Assembly: GCA_916613615.1 (NCBI GenBank)
Contig: OU744720.1
Location: 5,807,749 to 5,871,748, forward strand
DNA: 64,000 nt
Direction: 5' to 3'
DNA from: Steromphala cineraria
Lineage: Eukaryota; Mollusca; Gastropoda; Trochida; Trochidae
In this document: piece after piece, positions 20,946-33,500 of the stretch
How the letters are laid out: the number at the start of each line of letters is the position of its first letter
Numbering within the stretch: the first letter of the stretch is position 1
The notes under the pieces: model-generated
The model's database searches: none
What the model was told of the DNA's origin: nothing
Seen by the model: only the letters and a program-made list of their open reading frames with translations
Made by a program: the position numbers and the translations under genes

Positions 20946-23340
20946 TCAGTTAACCTCATATTTTAGATTTATATTTGATTTAAAAGTCTGATTTAAAGTG
21001 GGTCCATATTCACGTGATGGTTATTTGGTGTGATTGTCCCACGTAACATGCCAGTTCTTATCAGATATGAGTTGATTCAAAATGGCAACAATGGGTTTTA
21101 GAGTTGTCAAGTTTAGGTTTTGGAAAAATTGCTGAGATTATAAAAAAATACTTGATAAGGTTCAGCGACAATTCGTATTATATTATGCGTAAAAATGTGA
21201 GGTCAATAAAATTTGTGTGTCATGAACTTTTACTCACAAATGAGGCGACGTCCGTGAAGTCCCTGAAAATGGCATTTATGTCATTAAAACGCCCTTGTAT
21301 TGGTGACTGTTACAATTTTTGAGTCAAATGAAATGCTTTAGGTTTCTTACATCATGGTTTGTGAATTTGTCCTCAAACGTGTAGATTAGAATCATTAATT
21401 CCTACGTAATTTGCAGGAATTATTTGAGATTACTTCGAGCACTGAGTCTTCACTTTTGTTGAGTGATATATATTTGAGTCTATATATATATATATCGCAT
21501 AGACCAATAGAACAATTCTAGTGCTACTAAAACGTGATGTTTGTAGACTGTTAAGTTCGTTCCTCGAATTATCAAAGATAATTAATAAAGTAAACCAAAA
21601 TATGACAAAGTGTCTTATCAATTGCAGATACATTAAACAAAAGTGTTGATATACACATTTATAGATCAATTCCAATCAATACTAATGGTTAGTAGGTTAG
21701 TTACCAAAGGGTCGATACCAATTAGCTATTGTCAATAATTAATGAAATCGTCAACCAAACCCAATCTATACTGATATAGTCTACGCTTCAAACTAAGAGT
21801 GAGGCGAACAACTGTTGTCTTCACTGTATGGAAGACATACAGATGGTAGTCAGGGGTCATCACTGATAGTTAAAGGTACACTCAGGTATAATTATTATGA
21901 TAATAGAACATTGTAAGTTCATGGTATTCTCTATATATGTTCACTCACATATTGCATTATTTAGATTACATTGACATATTAATAAGACATGAAAAAATCT
22001 CTGGGTTTCAGAAAAAGTATTCATATTGGTAATACTCTTTAGAATCCTTTTGACCGAACTATAATAGACGCCATATTTGAAATTATGAAACGCACGGTTA
22101 ATATTCGTAAATAAATCAAAATACTTTTGAATATGGACGTATTAAACTGTTGCCCAGTGCATCAGTTTGTCTCCTTGCATCATTCATTGTTTGATCTTCC
22201 ACTCATCTTCCACATTAGCTACGTTTCCCTTTATATTTCATTCCTTTCCTCTATGTGCAAATACATGTTTTTGTCCTATTGTGTTTAATAGAGTTATCGC
22301 TATCAGAATATATTTTTAGAGAATTGTTTCCGATATTGTTATATGAATGAATCTTATCACTATCTTCCTAAACAATCACGTCAATTTATCATGTAATGTC
22401 ACATCGCGTGTTTGTTATCTTGATTAGTTTGGTATCAGTTATCAACCAGAGAGAATAGGTTCTGTATTTGGCTTAGAGACAAACTGTCATTATTTAACTA
22501 AAAGTTTATTTGTGTATTTATTTAAATAGAAATTATTTCATAGAGCATGTTAAGTATTAATGTAAAATTCTTAAATTCATTAGTGAATATATGTCTGCAA
22601 GGAAAGATAAATGAAACACTATTACATCATGACACAATAAATGTGTACATTGCTACTTCAGTAACCGTATTAATATTTTAGACTTTGTAACAACTAAAAC
22701 TTTAAATTAATGTGATGAGTCAACTTGGGTTGTTTTGACAATTTCAGACTATTTGTTTGATATACTTATTTTACGTTGGATCTTAAATATGACACTAAAA
22801 TTGAATGAGCATTGGTCCAATACATGTTCTTCATAGTCGTTTACAACAAACTGGAAACTTATGATTTCAACATGCAACTCATTGTACATGTAGAACTTGT
22901 ATTGTTTGATATTTTTGAAGAATACTCATTCATAAAATTTGTCAGATAGACAACTTTACAGTTTTACTTTATGTAGGATTTGTTTCGTTGAGTTGTTTTT
23001 ATGAAACTATTAGTTATGTAAATTTGACATGTTTTTCTTTATACCTACTTTATATCAAAATATGAAGAAACGTGTCAAAGCTATGTCAGTTTTTCTAGAA
23101 GGAAGAATAAAAACATGGAACATAGTAGAAACAGGTATTTGTAATTTGTTTTTGTTGAACAAATTGATTCTATTCTTCTCCGTTACAGCCTTCTACTTCG
23201 TCGAACAGTAACATGACATTTGGCGGGAGGGAGGGGGGCTACATTTGATATAATCAAATCACAACAAGTCAATAAGTACATATGCTACGGAGGTTGTGAT
23301 GTTTCAGATAATTCGGTGCTATTTATTATCATGTCGCCAG

Positions 23341-23396
23341 GAAGCCGTGAATCAAATCAGTAAGGCGAACAAAGAACCGGAAATTGGAGAACTCAG
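23341..23396 (+). other. Exon-like segment, copy 2
   Basis: It is preceded by CGCCAG and reads EAVNQISKANKEPEIGEL in frame. The core GGCGAACAAAGAACCGGAAA matches copy 1 exactly. The donor position reads AG-TTTGTA instead of AG-GTATAT, so splicing as in copy 1 would fail here. Confidence 0.35.
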
Positions 23397-25865
23397 TTTG
23401 TATGTACGATATTATCTCTATGCAGTACTGAATGTTTAGGTTATTGTTTCACAGGGTACATTGTACACATGAATTAATGTTTGCATTCAGGAAACACCTT
23501 GGACACTTTCTGTATACAATCCTACAAAAATCACAGGTCAGTGCACTAGTTTTGTCGTAGGGTTGCTTATTAATGAAACGTTAGCTCATCATTGACACCA
23601 AGAATAGTATAGTATGTCTGTCTATATGTTACCCAAATGTGTAATTGTTGATATCCTTAGTTATTCTCTATATCATGGATGCTCACATCAATAATTTTAC
23701 CAGGACTTGGAACACACTCTTTACGCAGTAATGTATATGTAATGGTTATTTTAAATATGTAGTAAAATGATAATCAGTTTTTCAAAAAAGAAATACTTCA
23801 ATTCTAAAACTGTTCCACGGACGCTTTAAATGTTGTTAAGTATATAACAATGATAATGGCAGAACAATATTTTACACTAGACATTAAAATGTGTAAGATA
23901 TCAATACTTCATTAAGAGTGGAATACATTGTTATTAATGATATATTTTTATATACTTTTTGAGCCATCACATTCAAGACGTATGTTAAGTTTTTGGGCAA
24001 AAGAACATTATTAAGAAATCATTCAATTGCAATATTATCATGCTTTATTTTTTATTTATCAAAAATGTAATTAACCATTAAGTATTGAATGATGATTTCA
24101 TCCACTACAGTAAGATTAAATAATATCATTAGACATAGATCCTACAGAAAAGTGATTGTTACTTATTTTAAACTTCATTATTTGTTGTTTGTTTGTACAA
24201 AATATCTTGTAACTGATGCATGCCACAGTGAATGACTACATTTTTAATAACGAAATTGATTGTAGCAACTTATTTACTTTTATTCATTTTGTTTTCAGAC
24301 AAATCAAACTCGCTTCTCATATATCGATGGTTATAGTTCAACTGCAAACATTTTAGATATTTTGAGATGCTGTCAGAGATTTACAAGTTTGAAGTCCTTA
24401 GTGCTAGAGTACCGTACAAACGTTCATTAAAAGAAACTAATAAGTCTCAAATTTCCATTCGAAAGGTAAATACCCAAATGTCCTTCATGCAATCACCGCA
24501 GGCATTAACTTTGCCTTAATGAGAACTAAAAAATCAATTTCACGTGTACATTTGATAAAAATACTTAGCATCTAAGGATACAATAGGATCAAATGTATAG
24601 AATTTAAACCATGCCATTATTCAGGCTGACGGAAGTATTTATTACATATCTGTAGCGATTGAAAATCTCCATTTACACAAAGAAAGCATCATTGAAATGA
24701 AATTAATCAGTTAATGAGTTAGTTAGTTCAACTGGTGTAAATACATTGTGTGTTTCTTTGGGAAGCTGACAGGAATGATCAGTTACCTGGGAAGCTCAAA
24801 ACTGAAGGAGGAAGTACAACAGCATACACATGTACACTATACAGATCTTCGATACCATTTATACCAGGCATTCTAAATGTACGTTTCAATTGAAACTGTT
24901 AGTTTATGTACGACTTCCAATGTTACAATGCAGCCATAACGTTTTTAGAACTAATGGTTACAAAAAAAACATCACATTAATAATGTTAAAAAATAAAACT
25001 GCTATACATCCTGTTGTGGTGGGTCACGTTGATGAATAAGTAAGTTCAATATTAAAATCGCAATTGACGCTAACAATAGTTTTGTTGTTTCTTTACCCTT
25101 CAAATTAATTGATTTTTGATAGGAATTGATGATATTGCATAGTCTTGTACACAACAATTTCCAACAAGAAAATGGTCTAACAGTAAACATGTTAGTCGAC
25201 CCTATCCACAGTGTATTTATGTTTTAGTTCTTGTAGGTCATTGACGAATCCCCTTGACTCCAATCATATAGACATAACCTGTATTTTAAATCCTGATCAA
25301 ATTTTTTCAGGAGAGCCAATGATAACTTCAGGGACGAAATGCCTTCCCTCGCCGTGTTCAGGGCGGACATATCCCTACTTCAGCAGCTACCTAGAGTGTT
25401 GATCAGGACCTCACTAGATATGAAACAAAATAAGTGAGGTCATAATCATTATCCCTCAAGGTGTGGGTGCGTGGGTGAGTTATTTTGTAACGCCGCATGG
25501 GCAATTATGCAGCCATTAGGGGCGTTCCCTCAAGATTCGATGTGATGACGTGACGTCATAGGAATTTGGAGTTTGCGCCGATTTGTAATTTGTTATCCTA
25601 GGACGTCGGCAGTCACTTCAAATCATTTCAACTTGAAATGAAGGCTAGATAAACAAACAAAAAACGAAACTTTCAACACCAATAACTTTTAAAATTAATT
25701 TTGTATAGCACTTTGCAAGGGATATTTACCCGTGCGTAGGTATATCGATAGTACAGCGACGGCAAACGCGTATGAATTTGAGGTTGACTCCTTGTGAATC
25801 CTTTATAGACAAAACTTTTCCTTTAAGAATCTTAGCTTTTACCGTATAAAATTAGATGGGTAATA

Positions 25866-26018
25866 TAAACAATAACCAACTCATGACGGGGACGACAGAT
25901 TATCTTTCCCTTCTTCTATTAATTGTTTAATTCTCTCGCCAAAGCTCGAGAATTACGAAATTAATATAACTCGGGAAAGATAATCTGTAATTCCCCGTCA
26001 CTCGTAAGTTATTGTGTA
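25866..26018. repeat. Foldback (long hairpin) element 1
   Basis: Two inverted arms of about 45 bp with few mismatches (25866-25910 and 25972-26018) share GACAGATTATCTTTCCC and GACGGGG. They are separated by about 60 bp of AT-rich loop. There is no coding capacity. Confidence 0.7.
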
Positions 26019-26165
26019 AATTTTTTCTGACAGACAAATCAGACACCTTTTTTTGTAGGAGCCCTCTGTATCTGCACATTCAAATGCATATATATTTCTT
26101 CTATATTTAATAAATTTTATTTAGAAGACGTTGATTATTTATTAAATTTCAAGCACACTTGGAAA

Positions 26166-26751
26166 TGTACGAATGATAGTTCAAACCTCAACCAGTTTTC
26201 GTACCTTGCGCTTTACCATACTGATTGTAATTATTTGCTTATCTTGTGACAACCTTTTTGATTTAGAGACATAATTTATCTTTTCAGAAGTTATGATCTT
26301 GAACTGGGAATGTCAGCATGTTAAACAGATTCCCGGTGGTCTAATCAACAAATGATCAATATCAATTCTTTAACCTATAATTTTTTTTACTAATCTTTCT
26401 ATAAGCACTTATATAATATTTATCTTCAATAGCGCTGAACATGACATTCTGGCTATGAAGGATCAGAAGTATTTAAAGAGGTGAGTTTTGATGATACATG
26501 TAGGTTGTACTGCAAATCGAACGAAAGCCGACTTCACCTCAAAGTGTTCATCTCGGCACAAATGGCTACCAGAAGGAGGGGTGTGACCGAATTAAGCGCT
26601 CTGATTAGTCGGATTGGTATTGGTAGGTTCCATGAGTGGTGATCGAAAGGTATATCATCCAAGTATATGTTTACACAATTTTGTTTTTGTTTTTTGTGCA
26701 TTTTACAATAGATATGGTTACATCAATATTGTAATTCTGAATACAGAGTGT
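26166..26751. other. Intergenic DNA, nothing recognised
   Basis: No gene, repeat or RNA feature was recognised in this AT-rich stretch. Confidence 0.35.
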
Positions 26752-27939
26752 CTACTCAATTACAAACAGATGATGACAGGATGAGCAGAACTTATAAAAT
26801 CTATCTATTCCAGGACCAATTAGAGCTGCGGCTTTACTCAAAAAGTAATACTTATGGATCTCTTCTTGCATGTACTGGAAACTGGGTACTTTTTGTAGAT
26901 GATCTATAATTACAAATGATGTATTTACAGAGAATAATGATAATATTGATTGGATCATTGTTTCGTTTCTGGAAACTGAACAGAACATGTTGTTTTGTAA
27001 GTGCAAGCTTTACTTGAATCTTATCGAAGAGCCAAACTTCCAGTTCCTGCCAAATCGTGTTTACTGTGCTACAGTCATAAAGTACATGGGCGATTGATTG
27101 CAGTTGGTTCGAACAAAAGCTACACATTTCAGAGTCAGTAAGTTTCATTTTAAAGAGCTTCCTGTTAGTCGGCAAAATATGGTGTAGCAATTTATATTGG
27201 AACCATTGTAATTGTGTATCGTGGGTACATCTAAAAGGAAGATTGTTGTAGAGTCTCCAGATCTCTGGTTCTAGATTGATTTCAACTATCTGATTCCATT
27301 TATAAACATGTTGATTAGTTGTGGTGTATTTGGTAATTAATGTTCTATAAATGGTTTGGGTGTTGCCCTTTACTATTTTGTTCAGGGTTGAAGGTAAGAT
27401 TGGATTCTGCACCTTTTCAATTGTAATAGACCTAGAGGTACACCTTTTTTACACAAAATTTAATTAAATTGCATGTCATGTTAGCGTAGCGATGGGGGAA
27501 GGTACAAGAGTTCTGCCTTCTTTAAACCATGTACATGTATAAATGCGTTGAATTAAATGGGTCGTCCAATTTACTTTTTATAGCGGAACGATTTGTGATT
27601 ATTAAGGATCCAGGAGCCTGTGGTTGTACTGTAACATAGAGCTTCAATATCGAACATCATGAAATCCTATTCTTTCTTACTGTTGCATATGTCTTCATTT
27701 AACTCGTGGATTTCAGATTTCATATCCCTGATAACATCTTTTATTGATCGACTATCCCTAGACAGTCTATTCATGCTTACCTGTATCTTATTCAAAGTAG
27801 CTTTCCTTAACTCATCAAAACCATCAGGAGGCCGGGTTGATAGCTCAATATCCCCTGACAGGTGTAAAAAGGAAAGGACTCTGCTCTTTGAAAGGAAGCT
27901 TAGCCGTCTGGGAACTTTGTAGTACAAAAAACTAGTCAA
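26752..27939 (-). pseudogene. L1/Tx1-like LINE relic (ORF1-like coiled coil and ORF2 C terminus)
   Basis: Reading the minus strand, 27939-27667 encodes a charged heptad-like segment (IQVSMNRLSRDSRSIKDVI and following) that looks like a LINE ORF1 coiled coil. At 27412-26852 a frame has the typical C-terminal ORF2 pattern: LQWFQYKLLHHILPTNRKLF, then CSFC, then IAHVLYDC. After a frameshift it continues with IHKYYFLSKAAALIGPG near 26890-26800. The endonuclease and RT core are deleted between the two parts. The ORF1 assignment is weaker than the ORF2 one. Confidence 0.6.
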
Positions 27940-28215
27940 TCGTGAAATATGTGTGACGTCACTATTGTCGCACAGATGTAAACAACCATTTCCACCAGGC
28001 AGTAGATCAAAAACAAAAGGCCCAGCATCAGCACCAGAAAGAAGTCCAAGCTATAGCCTTGTTTATACGGCGGCCTTTGCTTATATGCAAATTTGTTCAG
28101 GGTAGTATATATACACACGTGAGTAAAAGTATTTTGCTTTGCGTTCATAGGAGTTTTATGTCACCTTAACAGTTGGGTTTTCAGTGCTTACGATACATAT
28201 CATTCACCCATAATC

Positions 28216-28383
28216 ATGGAGAGGGTAAGACTAGAAACTTTTCGGGGACACAGGAAATATCCATTTCTCGTTAGTGCTTGGCTAATATTTGGCCTGGCCA
28301 ATTTCTGGGAATTTCGAAAAAAGCTGCGATCAAGCAAGTGGTTTGAAGATGATGTTTTGGATCATTTCAATGATTTCGAGTGA
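28216..28383 (+). CDS. Hypothetical 55-codon ORF
   Basis: An ATG at 28216 opens a frame that ends at the TGA at 28381-28383. It has one hydrophobic stretch (PFLVSAWLIFGLANFW) followed by a basic and then an acidic tail. I recognise no family and see no splice or polyadenylation context, so it may be chance. Confidence 0.15.
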   Translation: MERVRLETFRGHRKYPFLVSAWLIFGLANFWEFRKKLRSSKWFEDDVLDHFNDFE

Positions 28384-28539
28384 CTTCAGAATGAGGAGAG
28401 GAACCATGCATATTATTTGCGAGAAACAAAAATACGAACTATCGCCTTCAACTCACACTGTGGAGAAGCCCCTAGATCTTGTAAAAAAGTTGCAATTGCG
28501 ATAACGTTGTAACGAAAGGGTTGATGTAAGATAAAGGCG

Positions 28540-29290
28540 AACCTTGCTAACTTCAATATAAACTTCCTAAAATTTTATGAAAGTATAAGATCAGTAAATA
28601 AATACCTGACACAGTTGGGTATTCAAAGGGATTCAAACTTAGAAATAACAAATGATACAAATATGTCTATAAGTTATCCCTTTGCTGGCAAAATAAGGTC
28701 CAAAGAAATTCTATTATGTCATGACTCAAACTGAGGATAACCATAAAGCCATTGAAAAATTGGATAAGAACTCTTAATCACTGTAAACTGGCCAAGCTTT
28801 TTGGTTAAAGCACATAACACTACCCCTGACCCTAAACTAAGATGGTTTCAGCTCAGATTGCCCTATAGAACTCTACCTATTAATACATTCTTAATTAAGA
28901 TGCACATTGTTGACAATAATGCATGTACTTTTCGCAAGGTTGGACCAAAAACTATAAAACATTTTTTGGGACTGTAGGGTAAGCAAAACGTTTTGGAAAA
29001 AATTCAGAATGGATTGAATCAAAGTGCCAACATGCATGCAACATAAATCTTACTGTAGACTTAATCCTTTTTGGATATTCTCCAAATTTTAAAAGTGATA
29101 ATATCTTGTTTTTGATACTTTTACAAGCTTAATTCCGCATATATAGATGTAAAATGCAAAATAGTTTACTACACATTAAGGAAACATTTTCAAAATGAGG
29201 TGAAATTCTAATATCAGATTGAAAAAAAAACAGACACTTTTGCAGATCAAAACATATCGTATTCAATCAGAAATTGGCTTTATAGGAAAA
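28540..29290 (+). pseudogene. L1/Tx1-like LINE relic, ORF2 C terminus
   Basis: On the plus strand near 28837 the frame reads LRWFQLRLPYRTLPINTFLI, then KMHIVDNNACTFRKVGPKTI and KHFF. After a one-base shift it continues W-D-C and FWKKF. This matches the C-terminal W-Q-x-L...TN...C...TIxHxFxxC pattern of L1-type ORF2, in the opposite orientation to the relic at 26.8-27.9 kb. Stops and frameshifts make it inactive. Confidence 0.55.
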
Positions 29291-29699
29291 TCTTCATAGC
29301 TTCTAGCCTGTGTGTAGTGTGTATGAGTGTGTATGAATGCTCTAGATTTTTTTACTCTACCATTTTTTTGTAAATCCTGGTATTGTATTACAGTATATTA
29401 CCCATAGTGACCATTCCCCACATGCTCAGCCGCTGTGTTTTGTGATACTGTTGACAGGGGTATGTACATTATACACTTAATTACTCATGGTGAGGTCATT
29501 ATGTGAAATACAAGGACTCGAGACCTGACTCCCGAGGCGGTCTGACCTGACCAAGGCCGCATGACATATACCGAAATTCCTTTTTCTTAGATTTGTTTAG
29601 ATAAGATAACTTTATCTATTTATGAGTTGTATGTGTAAAGTCAAAACGAAGCGTCATGTGACAGACGCAATCACGTGACAAATCACGTGACGAGTCAAT

Positions 29700-32600
29700 A
29701 TCTCAGGTCAGTGTCACACATTTCTGTCACAAAACTGACCTCATTGAACAATGTAACTGCACAGGATGTCAGTTCTCTCGAGCAAATGATGTTTTGAAGT
29801 ACACACCAAAATATAAACGTCTCTAGTCAGATTGATGACGCGAGTACTTTTCAGGCCAATCGAGCTTGAAATTAAATTATAAAGTTGCTGAAGCTATTGA
29901 TATGGAGAGGTGGTATTTCAAATGAGGTGAGGTGGTGCAAATTAGTAAAACAAGTTACATTGTAAGAGTTTTGCTTCTGGAACGATTGAAATGACACCGC
30001 CAAAGCCAACGCCAATGTGACTGAGCTTAAGTAAAACTCTTAGGGTACAGATAAACCATGCACTTTTTTCTAAACATTGAATCCCGGAACTCTATCTTAT
30101 ACAACATAATTGGTTGGATTTTGGAATTCAATATTTTTTCAAATATTGTCAATTTTGGAAGCTTACAGTAGTAAAACCCACCTGGCGCAGACATACTTCA
30201 TTAAAGTGAAAATTTCTTCTCAGTGAGGCAAAACAGATTACAAATTTCTATTAGCTTCCCACATGACTACGATTAGTCGGAAGACGGATTAGCTGCTACA
30301 AGGGAAGGATTAACAGGTGAAAGCCATAAGCCTTATCATCAATCAGACACTTGTGGCATTAAGCTAATAGATTGCGTCTGCCTGGTCTAAACGTAATTGT
30401 ACATTCTACATAAATGTCAGTTATTTAAAGATCGGATTAGATCCTTATTATCATATTTGATTTATTAAGGTGTAATTTCTGTGGAAATCATTTCATAATG
30501 ACGTATCATTTCATAATGACATGACATATAGGTATGATTTAGTTAAATGAATTAAGCAATATTGTACTTGTAAATCTCATTATGACCATTAGCAAGGCAA
30601 GTAATTTTCCCTCTCTTCAAATTTACGTCACGTGTTGTCAGAGTACAATGTACCCTGCAAGTCCTGAGGTCCTTTCTAGCGCCGCTCTCATCGCCTTGAG
30701 AACTAACAACCCCTCTCCCTCTCAATTGCCGAGCTCTCGTGTTAAATGGTTACCTTTCAGCATCTCCAATTTCGCTTTGTTGCGTTGTGTGACGTCTTCA
30801 TCTCGTCAAGGTGTAGCTCTGTTGACCTCTCCTGTACCGGATACGGGAACTTCGGGTCCATGTATTCCTGGAGCGACATCAGCAGGACAAAGCAGAGACA
30901 AATATCTTGTCGAGGGGTTGTCATCCTAATTGCATTTGAATATAATGCACCCATTTCTCCATTCAATTGTTTGTTTATCATTTAGTACTTGCTAATTTCT
31001 TCTGGTTACAATGTAGATATATTTTGTGTAACTTGTCAATTCACAAATAGAATGTAATAAATAAGATAGCTAACATATTTCATCAAACTTGATTATATAT
31101 GAAAATTGACCATGTGAATGGAATGGTAGATCAAAACCTCATGCCTTGAATCTCAATTAACCACTTCATCCATCTACTTTCAAAACACACTGCCTGTTTC
31201 TACATTCATCATCTGTAGGTGATTACTCAGAACTTGTGCATGAGCGAGATATCATTGCAGGATTTATTTACTTTGTATTAACATTCACATTATTGTCACA
31301 GAAGACAATAATTATTTATTTCAAACTTATTCTAACACTATTGGTTAATGATATAAGAATACTCAAGCGTATCTAACATCTGTTAGTCTAATGGCCTCTT
31401 CACAATTAAGTGAAAGGGACGGTAAACTCTACTCCTAGAAAAACGAGTTACCTTTCTGTTCTGCTTAACATTGTGGTCTTGTCTGTGTTACTTATAAACC
31501 TTTCGGATGTTCCGGGTTAATGTAGATAATTAACTTACAAGGAATTCCCTGTGAAACGTGAATGCTAACTTGGGGCAGTATATCAAATGATAATTTAGAC
31601 AAAGAACTAATACCTCCTCCCAACTCAAAGAATCTCATATAATCAAGGAATGTTATATTGTAGGCATTTTCTTAACGAGTGTTGAAAAACGAGATATATT
31701 TCAATGTCTTGGTTGGTTTCTTACGCGTGACAAAATGTATTAGTGTAGAGGATGTAATGTCACATGTACTTATGTCGATAATGAAATATTTTGTGCTTTC
31801 TCCACTTTGTCGATTTGGGTAAAAGTAAATGCCATCACATTTCCCTTCATATATTTACTCAATGTTAGTTAGTATGTTCTTTTTATTTAATTAATTAGTC
31901 AATTGAAAACAGGCCCGATGAAGAAACAATCGAAACGTTACATCATTGAAGAGACGATCAACATTTAAGCGAAGACAGCGCAAAATGTATTACTGGATAC
32001 GCAGTACTCGTATTGACATTGTCTTTCACACAAAACAAAATAAATATTCATATTTTCCCTGAGTAACCCTGAAACATCATTAATATTACAATATTAAGAA
32101 GAAACACTAAAATCGAGTCGAGTCGAATAGTTTAATGCACAATATTTTAATATCCATAATTGACAAAACCTCAATTGAATTATAGCCTGTATTGTGAGGT
32201 TTGTTGGAACTAGAGATTGGTCCATCTTCAGCTACTGTTAACTGCTCCTGTCAACCGAGATCTGTCATTACTACCTCATTTAAAGCTTTTTAGACGAGAA
32301 ACCTTTCTCACCTGCTGTTCGACCTTGTAGGAGGAAGTTCACTTCACTTCATTGTCAGTGACTTAAAATAATAAGACCTGATAAGTAAGACAATGACTTG
32401 AAATGTTTTTTTAACCCTTTAGTATATTGTCTATTCTGATTTCCACTTGATAAAATATTCCAAAAGATAAAATATTTATTGAAACTTTAGTGCGTTGTAT
32501 TTATCTTAACATTTACCTTTACCAAAATGACCAGCACATGTTAATTTTGTTTTTACTTCATATCGATGTAATAGTGGAAACAAAGTTTAAAAAAATAAAT

Positions 32601-33500
32601 TCTCCAAAAAGTCCGATTATTCCCCAGCGAATCTTGATAATTTTACCGGCACCTAATCTCATATTGTATCAGCTATTCATTCTGACATTTACTCCTGGTA
32701 TTTATGTGAAAGAAAACAGTAAACTGACACAATATCACAAACCAACCGCTAGTATGATATATCCATACCAACGAAACAACAACAAGAATGATTGAGTAGC
32801 AAATGATCGCATCGATTATGAGTTAAGTTTTGCACTTATTATTGAACAAATATATTTTTAGATTCTAACTAAGTAATCACGAATTGACAATAATTGTAGC
32901 AATCTGAACATGTAACCTTGCTGGCATTTATTATAGGTTAACTATAAATCTAAACCTAAATTATTCATCAATAGTGGTATGTTGTGCTACAGAAACTCGT
33001 CAATATCTAGAACAGCACTTCAATATATGTTTGCAACTCGCCTAAAGTCAATAACCTCACTTCAATCTGAACCACGCAACACCTGAAAACAGGTACTAAT
33101 CAAACAATCAGGGAGGAAGACGACAAGGTCCAAAATGGAAAAGTAACACATTGTCAAACCGATAAATGTTAATAACAATTGACTGCTTCCACAGATGAAG
33201 AGATATGACCTGTGCTGCTCTTAGTGCAATACATCTTGATCCAAATGTTCAGGAGGATCTGGACCAGGATAGCCTTCTGACATACCAGGAAACCATCACT
33301 ATCTGTCACTGTATCCAAAGCGGAAATGACGATACATTCCCATTCAACTAGCTTGAGTAGCCACTATGAACCGGAAACAGTAATATTCATTTCCTCCCTC
33401 AAGGTCTGGGGTGATACTCTAAAGCTTAGTGAGTAACAGTGTTCTTGTGGTTTACCTGACCTTGATCTAAACAGAGCATTATTAAACAAAGAGAACAAAA
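29700..33500. repeat. Diverged paralogous block 3
   Basis: Segments match other blocks in the same orientation: 30280-30400 with 4445-4560, 31390-31560 with 54020-54190, 32225-32380 with 54785-54930 (shared CTCACCTGCTGTT and GGAAGTTCACTTC) and 33200-33470 with 45270-45540 (shared CACTATGAACCGGAAA). Apart from the exon candidate at 30754-30925, no gene is recognised. Confidence 0.5.
30754..30925 (-). pseudogene. Exon-like coding remnant with one in-frame stop
   Basis: On the minus strand an AG (AATTAG) precedes 30925 and a donor (AAAG then GTAACC) follows 30754. The 172-nt interval reads in one frame as a proline- and glycine-rich segment (PADVAPGIHGPEVPVSGTGE), a TGA at codon 40, and a charged helix-like end (RNKAKLEMLK). 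The region is more GC-rich than its surroundings. I do not recognise the protein. Open frames on the other strand and frame over 30582-30985 are probably shadows. Confidence 0.3.

Larger units (their letters stand above)
21100..26165. repeat. Segmental duplication, block 2 (paralogous to 8.9-15.2 kb)
   Basis: Colinear with block 1 in the same orientation, as listed there. It lacks the V-SINE and the telomere-like MITE present in block 1, so those inserted after the duplication or were lost here. Apart from the exon-like segment at 23341, no reading frame is convincing. Confidence 0.75.

Noticed and set aside
27659..27922. Plus-strand 87-codon frame
   Set aside because: It is antisense to the coiled-coil LINE ORF1-like frame, which fits the adjacent ORF2 remnant on the minus strand.
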